56,222 bases of DNA from Deltaproteobacteria bacterium. GTDB lineage: Bacteria; Desulfobacterota_B; Binatia; UBA9968. Below the pieces are notes generated by a model that was not told where the DNA came from, searched no databases, and worked only from the letters and a program-made list of their open reading frames with translations. A program made the translations under genes and the position numbers. Positions 24,705-33,598 of the stretch are shown piece after piece. Numbering within the stretch: the stretch's first letter is position 1; each line of letters opens with the position of its first letter. The DNA is taken from the NCBI GenBank assembly GCA_005879255.1, contig VBKY01000039.1:1-56222 (forward strand), written 5' to 3'.

Positions 24705-25656
24705 CGCCCCACTTGAGCAGAAAGACGGCATACGCTGCGTAGTTGGTCTCGGAACTTTCTCCCCAACGCTTCACCCCGGCTTTCTCAAGCTTCCAGTTTG
24801 TGATGCGCGCCTGCAGCACCTTGGTGTCGTCTCTGATCGCCGTGGCCTCATCCTTTCCGGTCGGCTTGAGCTCTGGAAAGACCTCATAGAGGATGCGCAC
24901 CGCAGCCTCGGGGTTGGCGATGGTGAAAATCGTCCCTTTGGCGTAGCCTCGCGCGAGCCCAACGGCATCCTTCCTGCGCGCGCTGAGCGTTTCCTCTAGG
25001 GCGAGAAATCCGTTAGACGGGTACCGGTCGATCTCTTTGGTGTCGAGCAGGCGGAGCTTGACGCCGGCGTTCTCGACCATCGCATACTGTGTATCGAACT
25101 GGCTGAGTGCGTCCACCTGCTTGCTCCTGAGCATCGCGGCGGTCTGCGCGCCCTCGCCCGCCACCACGATAGTAACGTCTTTTTCCGGGTTCATCCCGGC
25201 GGTTGCGATCAGAGCTTTCGCGACCGGCACGCCGCCCGAACCCATGCTGATGACGCCGACGGTTTTTCCTTTGAGGTCGGTGATCTTCTGGATGGGGCTG
25301 TCAGCCGGCACGGCAATCCCATAGATGTTTCCCTGGTAGGCGGTGTAAAAGATTTTTGCCTTCACCCCTTGGGGGCGAGCCGCCGCAAGCGGCTCTACGC
25401 TTGGCAGAGAGAAGGGTATCTCTTTGGTGGCAGTGGTCTTGACGCAATCCCCCGAGCCGGCCAATGCCAGCAGCTCCACCTCGACGCCGTCTTGCTTGTA
25501 CCATCCCATTTTGGTGGCGACGGCAAATGGCGCAGTGGCGGAGGAGAGCGTGCGGGAGCAGAAACCAACGCGGAGCTTCGACGTCTGAGCCAGCACCGTC
25601 GCGCACGAGGGGGCGACCAGCAAGCACGTGACGAGCGCGTAGAGTGTTCGTTTCAT
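24682..25656 (-). CDS. ABC transporter substrate-binding protein (SsuA/TauA/NMT1 type), C-terminus frameshifted
   Basis: 324 residues as read. A signal peptide MKRTLYALVTCLLVAPSCAT (VLAQ) is followed by LRVGFCSRTLSSATAPFAVA, KMGWYKQDGVEVELLALAG and DLKGKTVGVISMGSGGVPVA. The frame is open upstream to 26385, but that part only shadows the permease gene. The true ATG at 25656 overlaps the permease stop (ATGA) with GGATAG upstream. The last nine residues (VIRSPTS) are out of frame compared with a continuation to 24611. Third gene of an ABC operon: ATPase, permease, SBP. Confidence 0.85.
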   Translation of the reverse strand: MKRTLYALVTCLLVAPSCATVLAQTSKLRVGFCSRTLSSATAPFAVATKMGWYKQDGVEVELLALAGSGDCVKTTATKEIPFSLPSVEPLAAARPQGVKAKIFYTAYQGNIYGIAVPADSPIQKITDLKGKTVGVISMGSGGVPVAKALIATAGMNPEKDVTIVVAGEGAQTAAMLRSKQVDALSQFDTQYAMVENAGVKLRLLDTKEIDRYPSNGFLALEETLSARRKDAVGLARGYAKGTIFTIANPEAAVRILYEVFPELKPTGKDEATAIRDDTKVLQARITNWKLEKAGVKRWGESSETNYAAYAVFLLKWGVIRSPTS

Positions 25657-26444
25657 AGGGCTATCCTTTCTCGTTCCAGTCGTTCCTTTTCCGAAGGGTC
25701 CCAGAAAAGGATTCGCCGGCGGATCAGCAGAATGCAGCGGTTGAGCAACAGTCCCACGATCGATAGGATCAGGAGCACCGAGAACTGTCCAGAGACATCC
25801 ATATTGAAGTTCATGCTCTGGATCAGCATGCCAAGTCCCGCCCGCGCTCCCACGAACTCTGCAACGATCGCGCCGATCAATGCAAAGATCATCGCGACAT
25901 CGAGTCCCGCCATCACGAATGGAAGAGCGTTGGGAAGCCTGAGCATCCAGAAGATCTGGCTCTCGCTCGCCGCGAGGGAGCGCATGAGGTTCAGCCGATC
26001 CTCGTCGGCCGACTTGAGACCGACCATCGTGTTGACGAGCAGCGGGAAGAAGGCGACGAGGGCCGCGTTGATCACCTGCGATTTGAGTCCGAGGCCAAAC
26101 CAGACCACGATCAGCGGCGCAAGCGCCACCTTGGGGAGCGACTGGAACATCACGATGTACGGGTAAAAGAAATACTCGATGTAGCGATTCAGCGCCACGG
26201 CCGTCCCGAGGAAAAAGCCGAGCGCCGAGCCAAAGAGGAAGCCGAGCACCGTTTCGAGCAGCGTGTGATAGAGGTGCTTTTGATACAGCCCGCTCGCGAA
26301 GCCGCGCCACAGCGCCATGGCGACCTTTGAGGGAGCTGGGAAGATGAAAGTCGGCACTTCGAAGACGCGTACGATCAGCTCCCACGCGATGATCGAAGAG
26401 CAGAAGAGCAGTATCGTGAGCGCGACGTTTCGCAAACTTTTCAT
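25653..26444 (-). CDS. ABC transporter permease (SsuC/TauC-like)
   Basis: 263 residues with about six membrane helices, starting LRNVALTILLFCSSIIAWEL. It has the EAA-loop region in ASESQIFWMLRLPNALPFVM, the contact site for the ATPase, then AGLDVAMIFALIGAIVAEFV. It matches the BPD_transp_1 permeases of nitrate, sulfonate, taurine and pyrimidine-type importers. The start overlaps the ATPase stop by 4 bp and the stop overlaps the SBP start by 4 bp, so the three genes form a tightly coupled operon. Confidence 0.93.
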   Translation of the reverse strand: MKSLRNVALTILLFCSSIIAWELIVRVFEVPTFIFPAPSKVAMALWRGFASGLYQKHLYHTLLETVLGFLFGSALGFFLGTAVALNRYIEYFFYPYIVMFQSLPKVALAPLIVVWFGLGLKSQVINAALVAFFPLLVNTMVGLKSADEDRLNLMRSLAASESQIFWMLRLPNALPFVMAGLDVAMIFALIGAIVAEFVGARAGLGMLIQSMNFNMDVSGQFSVLLILSIVGLLLNRCILLIRRRILFWDPSEKERLERERIAL

Positions 26445-27211
26445 GAATCGATCATCCCCTTCGCGTCAAACCGCCCCCGGATGGAGTGGACGTACGGGGC
26501 GAACTCGGGGAAGTTCATGACTTCCAATGCGCGCGGGCGCGGGATCTTTACCTGCACGTCGTCGATGATGCGGCCGGGACGCGGTGTCAACACGAGAATC
26601 CTATCGGCAAGAAAAACCGCTTCGGGGATCGAGTGAGTGATGAATAGCACCGTCTTCTTTCGCTCGAGCCAGATGCGCTGAAGCTCGAGGTTCATCTGTT
26701 CGCGTGTCATCGCGTCCAGCGCGCCGAACGGCTCGTCCATCAGCAATATTGCGGGATCGTGGATGAGCGCGCGGGTGATGGCGACCCTCTGCTGCATCCC
26801 TCCGGACAGCTCCCAAGGGTAGCGCCGCTCGAACCCGTCGAGACCGACGAGACTCAATAGGTCCGTCGCGACCTTCAGATGCCGGTCGCGGCCGAGGCGC
26901 TGCACGTCTACGGGCAGCAGCACGTTATCCAGCACGCTGCGCCAGGGAAGCAGGACGGGCGACTGAAAGACTACGCCGATGTCACGCCGCGGTCCCGTAA
27001 TCGGAGTGCCGCGAAGCCGTGCCGCGCCTTTGGAGGGAGGCAGGAGACCGGCCAGAACCTTGAGGAGCGTGGACTTTCCGCACCCAGACGGGCCGACGAC
27101 CGCGACAAATTCGCCCTCGCTTACGCTGAAGCTGATCTGCTGGAGCGCGTGCACAGTGCCATCGCGGGTGGAGTAGAGCTTCGAAAGCTCGTTGACGGCG
27201 ATCGCTTCCAT
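26441..27211 (-). CDS. ABC transporter ATP-binding protein (SsuB/TauB-like)
   Basis: 256 residues with a complete nucleotide-binding domain: Walker A GPSGCGKST near residue 40, Q-loop VFQSPVLLPW, signature LSGGMQQR, Walker B ILLMDEPFGALD, and switch His in VLFITHSIPEAVFLADRI. The ATG follows GGGAG. This is the only intact ABC-importer ATPase in the window. It probably energises the permease directly downstream and could in principle be shared by some of the orphan SBPs. Confidence 0.95.
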   Translation of the reverse strand: MEAIAVNELSKLYSTRDGTVHALQQISFSVSEGEFVAVVGPSGCGKSTLLKVLAGLLPPSKGAARLRGTPITGPRRDIGVVFQSPVLLPWRSVLDNVLLPVDVQRLGRDRHLKVATDLLSLVGLDGFERRYPWELSGGMQQRVAITRALIHDPAILLMDEPFGALDAMTREQMNLELQRIWLERKKTVLFITHSIPEAVFLADRILVLTPRPGRIIDDVQVKIPRPRALEVMNFPEFAPYVHSIRGRFDAKGMIDS

Positions 27212-27615
27212 GTTCTCCCAACGTGAACGTATCAGTCCCTATCCGATAGCAGTCGCTTATGTCAACTTGGGTTGGCTTTGCCGAGAGATCGAGGAACCTG
27301 GTTGTTCACGGGGACTCAGGTGAATTACCAAGCAGCGGCATGCGCGCTGTTGCGATAGAGCAGGACCTTCGCGCCAATATAGCGCGGCGAAAAATCGACG
27401 AGCTTCCCAGAATTTCAAGGTTAAGGGTTTCAGCGAACGCTGCGCCGCTACGGAAGGCGATGCTACAGCGGATGCGATTGCCAGGGATAATTAGGTTGCA
27501 CGCGCCTGAACGGGTTCCGGAGTCGCTCTGGCATTGACGAGAAAATCGGGAGGAGTGCGCCGTGCCCCTCCCGGAACGAACTGAAACTCGTTCTAAAAAC
27601 GGCTCAGGAGCCAAT
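27212..27615. other. 404-bp gap without a recognised gene
   Basis: Frames of 92 codons (plus) and 102 codons (minus) overlap each other, and neither shows a family I recognise, a ribosome-binding site or a signal peptide. It may be a decayed gene. The right part holds the promoter of the ATPase operon only if that promoter extends leftward of 27211. Confidence 0.35.
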
Positions 27616-28428
27616 CTATTCCGAAATGTCTAACAATATCCCGTCCGGATCGGCGAAGGCGCGCTTGCCGATGGGGCAGGCTTTCAGATCTTTCTCCATG
27701 CCACCGCCCTGGGGACCGCCGCCGATTTTTTTCGGGGCGCATTCCGGATGAACCGCGGCGATTCCTTCCAAGTCTTTCTTAGTCTGGTCGACGTTCTCCA
27801 CTTTGAAGCCGATATGATCGAAACCCTGTCGTAGACTACGATAATAGCCGTCGTGGCAGCGGCGGATAATTAAGCGTACTTTGCCGTCGGTGAGCGTGAT
27901 CGATCCTTCTTCGCCGGCTTCCTCCACTCCTTTGAGCTCCAAGACTTTGGTATAAAACTCGGCGACCTCCTCCGGCTTTCTGGCGCGAAGCGCGATGTGA
28001 TTCAGCCAGCGCGGCTGCTCCCAACCGTCCGACAAATAGCCTTCGCGCACGTTCGCTTGCCCCTTTTGCGATAAGTCGAACTGAGTACCTGTCGGATCTT
28101 GCGCTCGTGTGCCGGCAAAAGGAACGTAGGTCAGCGCTCGCGTGTGCAATAGGTCCGGGTAGAAGCGGTTCATCCGGTCAACGGCTTCTCTCACGTCGTC
28201 GACTTCGAAGCCGAAATGATCGATGCCCGACTGACTGCCGGCGCGCTTGGCCAGAAGCGCCAAGCCGATAACGCCGTCGCTTATGTGTCCGCGGTCGGGG
28301 TTAGACTTGCCGTTTTCGTCCACCAAACCGGTGGTGATCTGCTTCATGCCGAAGATCGTTTGATAGAATTTGCACTCTTTGTCGTAGTGTTCGGTATGCG
28401 TGGCGACGTGGCGGATTTTGGCGATCAT
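27616..28428 (-). CDS. VOC-superfamily protein (two extradiol-dioxygenase-like domains)
   Basis: 270 residues; ATG preceded by GGAAGGAGC. Domain 1 starts KIRHVATHTEHYDKECKFYQ with second metal strand GIDHFGFEVDDV. Domain 2 starts WLNHIALRARKPEEVAEFYT with GFDHIGFKVENV, and acidic ligands follow in the QFDLSQK and ILLDISE strands. Both domains keep the His/His/Glu-type positions, so metal binding is likely in one or both. It may be a ring-cleaving dioxygenase or an epimerase/lyase; the substrate is unknown. Divergent from an SBP gene at 28638. Confidence 0.83.
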   Translation of the reverse strand: MIAKIRHVATHTEHYDKECKFYQTIFGMKQITTGLVDENGKSNPDRGHISDGVIGLALLAKRAGSQSGIDHFGFEVDDVREAVDRMNRFYPDLLHTRALTYVPFAGTRAQDPTGTQFDLSQKGQANVREGYLSDGWEQPRWLNHIALRARKPEEVAEFYTKVLELKGVEEAGEEGSITLTDGKVRLIIRRCHDGYYRSLRQGFDHIGFKVENVDQTKKDLEGIAAVHPECAPKKIGGGPQGGGMEKDLKACPIGKRAFADPDGILLDISE

Positions 28429-28503
28429 AGCGGCGCTCCTTCCGCAGATTGTGAGTTAACTTCCTTCTAGGTTAGAGACCCGCAAGTTGTCAAGCGTCAA
28501 CCA

Positions 28504-28530
28504 GTTCAAATCGTTCAAGCAGTTCAAAGC
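28504..28530. repeat. Three GTTCAANNN nonamers
   Basis: gttcaaatc, gttcaagca and gttcaaagc are consecutive with exact 9-bp period. They lie in the divergent promoter region between the VOC and SBP genes, the smallest member of the nonamer repeat group seen in this window. Confidence 0.5.
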
Positions 28531-28637
28531 TTCGCAACCCTTCCGAGGAGACGATTGACTGGACCGTGAGCGCCTTGCTAGGCTCCGCGTGCGCCGGTGA
28601 GAGACGCTCGAAACACTCCATCAGAGGCTCTCAAAAC

Positions 28638-29603
28638 ATGCAGAAAATCTCCACGGTCATATTTACGCTGTTTATTTTCCTCATTGCTGGCCGTCCCGCT
28701 TCAGCACAGCTTAAGAAGATTCACTTTTCGACAACTTCCATCGCTGTAACGGAGCTGCAGTTCCGAATCGCCCAGATGAAGGGTTTCTATCGCGAAGAAG
28801 GACTCGATCTCGAAACGATTCTCATCCGCGGGTCGGTAGGAATGCAGGCGCTGATCGGCGGCTCGGTCGATTACGCTTCGGCGGCCGGCTCGATCATCGC
28901 AGCCGGAGTGCGCGGCGCGCCGGTGAAGCTGGTTCTGATCGTCAACTCGAAACCACAGTTCGACCTCGTCGGCCAACGCGACATTAAATCAGTTGAACAA
29001 CTCAAGGGCAAAGTTGTCGGCATTTCCTCTCGGGGCGGCGCGGTCGATCTATTGACGCAGTTGATTCTTACCAAGCATGGTCTGACGCCAAACAAAGACG
29101 TGACTTCTATTGTCATCGGTACACCCGAAGAACTGGCGACGGCGCTCCGCGCCGGGGTCATCGCTGCCTGTCTCCTCAGCCCGCCGCGCCAGCTCATTCT
29201 GTATCGCGAAGGGTTCTCAAAGCTCGCCTATTCGGGCGATTACTTGACGAGTTATCCGTCAGGAGGAGTTGGAGCAACCGATGAAAAGATCAGAACCAAT
29301 CCAGCTGAAGTTCTCGCCTTCGTCAGAGCCAGCGTAAAGGGACTGCAATACTATTCGCAGCATCGAACCGAGGCCATCGATATCATTTCGAAATATCTCG
29401 GTGTCAAAGATCTTTCATTGGCTGGCGAAGTGTATGACCTCCATCTGAGCCGCCTGGGTGGGCTTAGTTATTTGGATGACGCGTGGATGCGCGGCGCCAT
29501 CGATTTTACCAAGAAAAGTCTAGCAGTGACCAAAGAGATCCCGCCGAGCCAGGTGTTTGATTTTAGTTTCGTAGAGAAAGCCTTGGGACGACGAAAAAAT
29601 TGA
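28638..29603 (+). CDS. ABC-type substrate-binding protein, NMT1-like
   Basis: 321 residues from ATG 28638 (GAGG 11 bp upstream), opening on the signal peptide MQKISTVIFTLFIFLIAGRP (ASAQ); the frame is open back to 28566. Marks: FRIAQMKGFYREEGLDLETI, LKGKVVGISSRGGAVDLLTQ and the terminal VFDFSFVEKALG. An amidohydrolase gene begins 41 bp downstream on the same strand and a VOC gene is divergent upstream, so the three may serve one substrate. Confidence 0.9.
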   Translation: MQKISTVIFTLFIFLIAGRPASAQLKKIHFSTTSIAVTELQFRIAQMKGFYREEGLDLETILIRGSVGMQALIGGSVDYASAAGSIIAAGVRGAPVKLVLIVNSKPQFDLVGQRDIKSVEQLKGKVVGISSRGGAVDLLTQLILTKHGLTPNKDVTSIVIGTPEELATALRAGVIAACLLSPPRQLILYREGFSKLAYSGDYLTSYPSGGVGATDEKIRTNPAEVLAFVRASVKGLQYYSQHRTEAIDIISKYLGVKDLSLAGEVYDLHLSRLGGLSYLDDAWMRGAIDFTKKSLAVTKEIPPSQVFDFSFVEKALGRRKN

Positions 29604-29644
29604 TATCTCCTTTGAGGCCTGCTTAATTTCACGGAGGAAGTGAC

Positions 29645-30910
29645 ATGAGATTGCCAAACGCGCTTATGACATTGGCCGCGACGATGCTGTTCGCGCTCCC
29701 CGTTAGCGCCCAAGTCACCGTTCTCACCCGTGCCACAGTCATTGACGGCAGCGGCACAGCGCCACAGAACGACGTGACCATTGTGATGGAGAACGGCCGC
29801 ATCCGCGACATGGGACCAGCGTCTAAAATTGCCGTTCCGTCCGGTGCCACAGTGTTGGACCTCACCGGCAAATTCATCGTGCCGGGCATTATCAACGCTC
29901 ACGGCCACGTCGCTGAGAAGCGCGACCCGCAGTTGCGCCAGTACGCGCTGTACGGCGTTACCACGACGACAAACATGGGTTTCGATGCCGACGACATTGC
30001 GCAATTCAAAGCGGAGCAGAAACGCGGCAATCTCCGTGGCGCACGCATTCTCACCGTCAAGTACCGCTTCATGTCCGCTCCCTTCATTCCCGGCTCCGAG
30101 CACAAAACGCCGGAGGAGGCGCGCGCGAAAGTCGATGAGATCGTCACTAAGGGCGCTGATTTCATCAAAGTGTGGATCGACAGCCAGAACGGCAAGTTGG
30201 TAAAACTCAATCCGGAGTTTTGCGCGGCGGTTTTTGACCAAGCGCGCAAGCACGGCAAGTTGACCATGGCGCATGTTTACGAGTACGCCGATGCCAAGAT
30301 GATCGTCGACAAAGGAGTAAACATTCTCGCTCACAATATTCGCGACCGAGAAATAGACGCCGATTTCGTTGCGACGCTCAAACAGCGCAACGTGTCAGTG
30401 ATTTCTACACTAGCGCGCGAGGAGGGGATGTTCGTGTACGGCGAAGCACCGGCGTGGATTGACAATGCTTTCTTTCAGAAGGGACTGTCGGCCGAGCGGC
30501 TGGCGATTTTGAAAACTAAGAAGCGCGAAGAGCAGGCGAAAGACCCGGAGACTCCGCGGAATAAGAGAGCCTTTGAAATCGATAAGATCAACCTCAAAAG
30601 ACTATCCGACGCAGGCGTGCGCATCGCCCTCGGCACCGACAGCGGCGGCGCCGCCGACCGTTTTTTCATTCAAGGTTTTTTTGAGCACCGCCAAATGGAA
30701 TTGATGGTGCAGGCGGGCCTGACGCCGATGCAAGTCATCCAAGCTTTCTCGAAAGGTTCGGCCGAAACGTTGGGCATCGATAAAGATTTCGGTACGCTGG
30801 CCAAGGGCAAGGCCGCAGATCTGTTGGTGCTGGACAAGAACCCGCTCGAAAATATCGCCAACGTCCGAACCATTCAGGCGGTCTATTTGGGCGGTAAGAA
30901 ATTCGAATAG
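29645..30910 (+). CDS. Exported amidohydrolase family protein
   Basis: 421 residues with a signal peptide (LPNALMTLAATMLFALPVSA, Q), so it acts in the periplasm. Metal-binding HGH occurs in IINAHGHVAEK near residue 85. The Lys of FIKVWID (carbamylated-Lys position), His in TMAHVYEYADAK and in ILAHNIRD, and the catalytic Asp in ALGTDSGG are all present. It closes with GTLAKGKAADLLVLDKNPL. Complete and probably binuclear. The N-terminal metal half corresponds to what is missing from the partial gene at the left edge. GGAGG lies before the ATG. Substrate unknown, likely an amide or cyclic amide such as a carbamate or lactam-like compound. Confidence 0.88.
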   Translation: MRLPNALMTLAATMLFALPVSAQVTVLTRATVIDGSGTAPQNDVTIVMENGRIRDMGPASKIAVPSGATVLDLTGKFIVPGIINAHGHVAEKRDPQLRQYALYGVTTTTNMGFDADDIAQFKAEQKRGNLRGARILTVKYRFMSAPFIPGSEHKTPEEARAKVDEIVTKGADFIKVWIDSQNGKLVKLNPEFCAAVFDQARKHGKLTMAHVYEYADAKMIVDKGVNILAHNIRDREIDADFVATLKQRNVSVISTLAREEGMFVYGEAPAWIDNAFFQKGLSAERLAILKTKKREEQAKDPETPRNKRAFEIDKINLKRLSDAGVRIALGTDSGGAADRFFIQGFFEHRQMELMVQAGLTPMQVIQAFSKGSAETLGIDKDFGTLAKGKAADLLVLDKNPLENIANVRTIQAVYLGGKKFE

Positions 30911-31086
30911 CTCGCCGGCGATTTGATGCCCGGGCAGTGAAGAGTGATCGATTTGCTACAGGAAAAAATTCAATCTCAGTCAAGGCACGACGATAAATTG
31001 GACTTATCCCCTGTATCTTTCCCATCTGTCATGCCTGCCGCCTGATTCTGCCGACAAAAAATACCTATTGCGGCCCTTTGAAGGTT

Positions 31087-31974
31087 CTAGCCATTCGGCT
31101 TCTTCAACAGTTCTTCGGCCACGGCGATGAAAGCGCGGACCTTAGGCGAGACGAATCTTTGCGCGGGATAAACGAAGGCCAAGGATACTTTATCGCCCCG
31201 CCATTGTGGCAGCACGCGGACGAGTTGGTCTTGCTTGATTTCCTCGACGCAGAGAAAGCTCGGCAGAAATGCCATGCCTTCGCCGAGGGTGGCGAGCGAC
31301 CGCAAGGTTTCGAAATCGTCCGCGATCGATGTGCCCGAAACCGGAACGTTCAAGTTTTCTCTGCCGTTGGTGAGGCGAAAGCCTTCATTCTTGAATCGCG
31401 AGAATCGCAAGCAATTATGCCGCGTCAATTCTTTGGGATGGCGCGGCGCGGCGTGCTTCGTCAGGTAATTGGGACTTGCCCACAGCCCGAAGTAACCGAG
31501 ATCGAATCTTTTCGCGATTAGGCTAGAATCTTTCAATGGGCCGGCGCGAATAGCCAGGTCGATGCCATCGACGACGAGATCGAGCACGCGGTTGGTAACA
31601 ACCAGCTCGACCTCCATGCGCGGATGCTTTTTCAAAAACCCGTGGACCAGAGCAGGCAGGAGACTGTGGCCGATTTCCACGGGCGCCGTCAAGCGCAGTA
31701 GGCCTTTGGGTTCTGCGCGCCCGGTTTCCAGCTCATTTTCCGCCGCTTGAAGTTCTTCCAGGGCGCGCAGGGAGCGTTGATAGTAGGCTTCACCCGCCTG
31801 CGTTGCGCGCAGTTTGCGCGTGGTGCGCTGTAAGAGTGTCACGCCGAGGCGCTTTTCCAGCGCCGAAACTTTCGCGCTGACTGTCGAGTTGGGCATGCCG
31901 AGCAACTTGGCCGCTCGACTGAAGCTGCCGGCCTGAAGCACTTTGACGAAAATCGCGATCCCGTCCAAATCCAT
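31087..31974 (-). CDS. LysR-family transcriptional regulator
   Basis: 295 residues, standard length. The winged helix-turn-helix is at residues 1-60 (FSRAAKLLGMPNSTVSAKVS), followed by a linker helix. A type II periplasmic-binding-protein-like effector domain runs from LLRLTAPVEIGHSLLPALV. This is the CrgA-like group. It is divergent from the pirin gene, which is the usual position for a LysR target, so it probably controls that gene and itself in response to a small molecule. Confidence 0.93.
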   Translation of the reverse strand: MDLDGIAIFVKVLQAGSFSRAAKLLGMPNSTVSAKVSALEKRLGVTLLQRTTRKLRATQAGEAYYQRSLRALEELQAAENELETGRAEPKGLLRLTAPVEIGHSLLPALVHGFLKKHPRMEVELVVTNRVLDLVVDGIDLAIRAGPLKDSSLIAKRFDLGYFGLWASPNYLTKHAAPRHPKELTRHNCLRFSRFKNEGFRLTNGRENLNVPVSGTSIADDFETLRSLATLGEGMAFLPSFLCVEEIKQDQLVRVLPQWRGDKVSLAFVYPAQRFVSPKVRAFIAVAEELLKKPNG

Positions 31975-32096
31975 GCCGGTGATCTTACATTAGCCTGAAC
32001 AGTGTTTCCAAGTTTTACCGTCTAGTCGGAACGGCTTGCAATGTGTACGTTAGACGACAGTTACGTGAACATCGCTTGAATAGAAAGGAGCCAAAA
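31975..32096. promoter_or_regulatory. LysR/pirin divergent control region
   Basis: 122 bp between the LysR and pirin start codons. It holds an interrupted inverted repeat cgtcta (32019-32024) and tagacg (32051-32056) with AT-rich DNA around it, a reasonable LysR-type operator. The assignment is inference from position and symmetry only. Confidence 0.35.
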
Positions 32097-32939
32097 ATGA
32101 GCTCAACGCCAAGAAGAATCTTAAGGATCATCGAACCGGAGGCGGTCGTCGAGGGCGCCGGTGTTCGCCTCAAAAGGAGCATCGGCACGCGCACGCTCGA
32201 CTATCTCGATCCGTTTTTGCTGCTCGATCATTTCGAGTCGAAGAATCCCGCCGACTACGAAGCTGGCTTTCCGCTGCATCCGCATCGCGGGATTGAAACG
32301 GTGACGTATCTGCTCACCGGCGCGGTGCGCCACAAGGATACATTGGGAAACGCGGGCGTGATCGGACCGGGCGATCTACAATGGATGACCGCCGGTCGCG
32401 GCATCCTCCATGAGGAAATGCCGCAGGTTCGTCCGGAAGGCGTCGCCGGATTTCAGCTGTGGGTCAATTTGCCGGCGAAACAGAAGATGATCGCGCCGCA
32501 TTATCAGAATATTAACGCGAGCGAGATCAGCGAAATTCGTCGCGACGGCGGCCCGACGATTCGCGTCATCGCGGGCACGGTGGACGGCGTGACCGGCCCG
32601 ATCGGCGGTATCGCCGCGGAGCCGACATACTTGGACGTTTCGCTCCCGAGCGGCGGATCGTTTGTCCAGCCGATTGCCCGCGGACACTCGGCGTTCGCCT
32701 ACGTCTTCGAAGGCGAAGCGCGCTTCGGCGACAATCTCGTTGCGTCACCGAAGCTTGTGGTGTGGGACGACGGCGACAGCGTTGAAGTTAGCGCCGAAAA
32801 AAATCCGGGGCGATTTCTTCTCGTGTCCGGCAAGCCGTTGAACGAGCCGATCGCGCGCCACGGTCCCTTTGTCATGAACACAAGAGAGGAAATCGAGCAG
32901 ACGCTGCGCGAACTGCGCGACGGAACCTTCATTAGATAG
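32097..32939 (+). CDS. Pirin-family cupin protein
   Basis: 280 residues from ATG 32097, which follows AAAGGAGCC; the frame is open back to 32043. The N-terminal cupin has the pirin metal motif FPLHPHRGIETVTYLLTGAV with a further His in GRGILHEEMPQ. The C-terminal cupin (SAFAYVFEGEARFG) lacks most metal ligands, as usual for pirins. Bacterial pirins bind iron and some oxidise quercetin or modulate pyruvate dehydrogenase. It pairs divergently with a LysR regulator. Confidence 0.92.
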   Translation: MSSTPRRILRIIEPEAVVEGAGVRLKRSIGTRTLDYLDPFLLLDHFESKNPADYEAGFPLHPHRGIETVTYLLTGAVRHKDTLGNAGVIGPGDLQWMTAGRGILHEEMPQVRPEGVAGFQLWVNLPAKQKMIAPHYQNINASEISEIRRDGGPTIRVIAGTVDGVTGPIGGIAAEPTYLDVSLPSGGSFVQPIARGHSAFAYVFEGEARFGDNLVASPKLVVWDDGDSVEVSAEKNPGRFLLVSGKPLNEPIARHGPFVMNTREEIEQTLRELRDGTFIR

Positions 32940-32967
32940 ATTCGATTATAGTTCGACCGAGCAGCGC

Positions 32968-32996
32968 GTAGGGGCGGGTTTGAAACCCGCCCCTAC
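32968..32996. repeat. GTAGGGGC REP-like palindrome
   Basis: A perfect 29-nt palindrome (14-bp arms around one G), beginning gtaggggcgggttt. It lies directly behind the pirin stop codon and could terminate its transcript. Same family as 6443-6470. Confidence 0.75.
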
Positions 32997-33070
32997 TGGT
33001 TTTTGACCGCACCAATGTTTAGCATGAACTGGAACGTTAATGATGCGGTATAAACTTGCCGGGTTATCCA

Positions 33071-33508
33071 ATGGCAAAAAAAGAATTACGACAATTGACT
33101 CCGGAACAGGAAGCTATCCGGCAACGGTTGCAAGAGCTACATAGCGCATTGCTGAAACTTCACAAAGCGCTGCTCGACTCCGAAAAAATAGTATACGAAA
33201 ATAACGTGGGCCCGATCCAATCGCCGAATCATTTTTTCCAACTTCTGACCAATGCTCCTTACTTCGGATGGCTGCGGCCGATTTCACAACTGATCGTGGC
33301 GATCGATGAAACTCTAGACGCGAAAGAGCCGTTAACGAACGACAGCGTCGACGCTTTGATGCGGCAATTAGTTTTTCTACTGGTTCCAGCGCAGAGCGGT
33401 GGAGACTTCGGCGAGCGCTACGTTGCAGCCTTGCAGCGAGATCCCCGTGTGATTCTTGCCCATGCGCAAGTGGCCAAGCGCATCGGCTCGAGGCAGCCGC
33501 ACGGTTAA
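33071..33508 (+). CDS. Conserved-looking protein of unknown function
   Basis: 145 residues. A helical N-terminus (LTPEQEAIRQRLQELHSALL) with coiled-coil character is followed by YENNVGPIQSPNHFFQLLTN and PYFGWLRPISQLIVAIDETL. I recognise this pattern from small uncharacterised bacterial proteins but cannot give a function. ATG 33071 is preferred to a TTG at 33056; neither has a clear ribosome-binding site. No signal peptide, so it is cytoplasmic. Confidence 0.7.
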   Translation: MAKKELRQLTPEQEAIRQRLQELHSALLKLHKALLDSEKIVYENNVGPIQSPNHFFQLLTNAPYFGWLRPISQLIVAIDETLDAKEPLTNDSVDALMRQLVFLLVPAQSGGDFGERYVAALQRDPRVILAHAQVAKRIGSRQPHG

Positions 33509-33598
33509 CCAATGCCGTGCGAGAAACCGATGCGGCTGTCGCAGTCGCGCAAGCTTCTTCGTGCCAATGGCGGACTGTCACTGTCACTCTCTGTTAAC

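Noticed and set aside
24682..26385. A single 567-residue frame that looks like a fusion of an Arg-rich domain to an SBP
   Set aside because: The first 243 codons lie antiphase to the permease gene and have the Arg/Pro/Ala-rich look of a shadow frame; the real SBP starts at 25656 with its own signal peptide.
27259..27614. Frames of 92 and 102 codons in the gap behind the ABC operon
   Set aside because: Neither shows a domain, signal peptide or ribosome-binding site; left as a gap that may hold a decayed gene.
29468..30334. 288-codon minus-strand frame over the amidohydrolase gene
   Set aside because: It is antisense to a well-supported protein and has low-complexity His/Arg composition without a recognisable fold.
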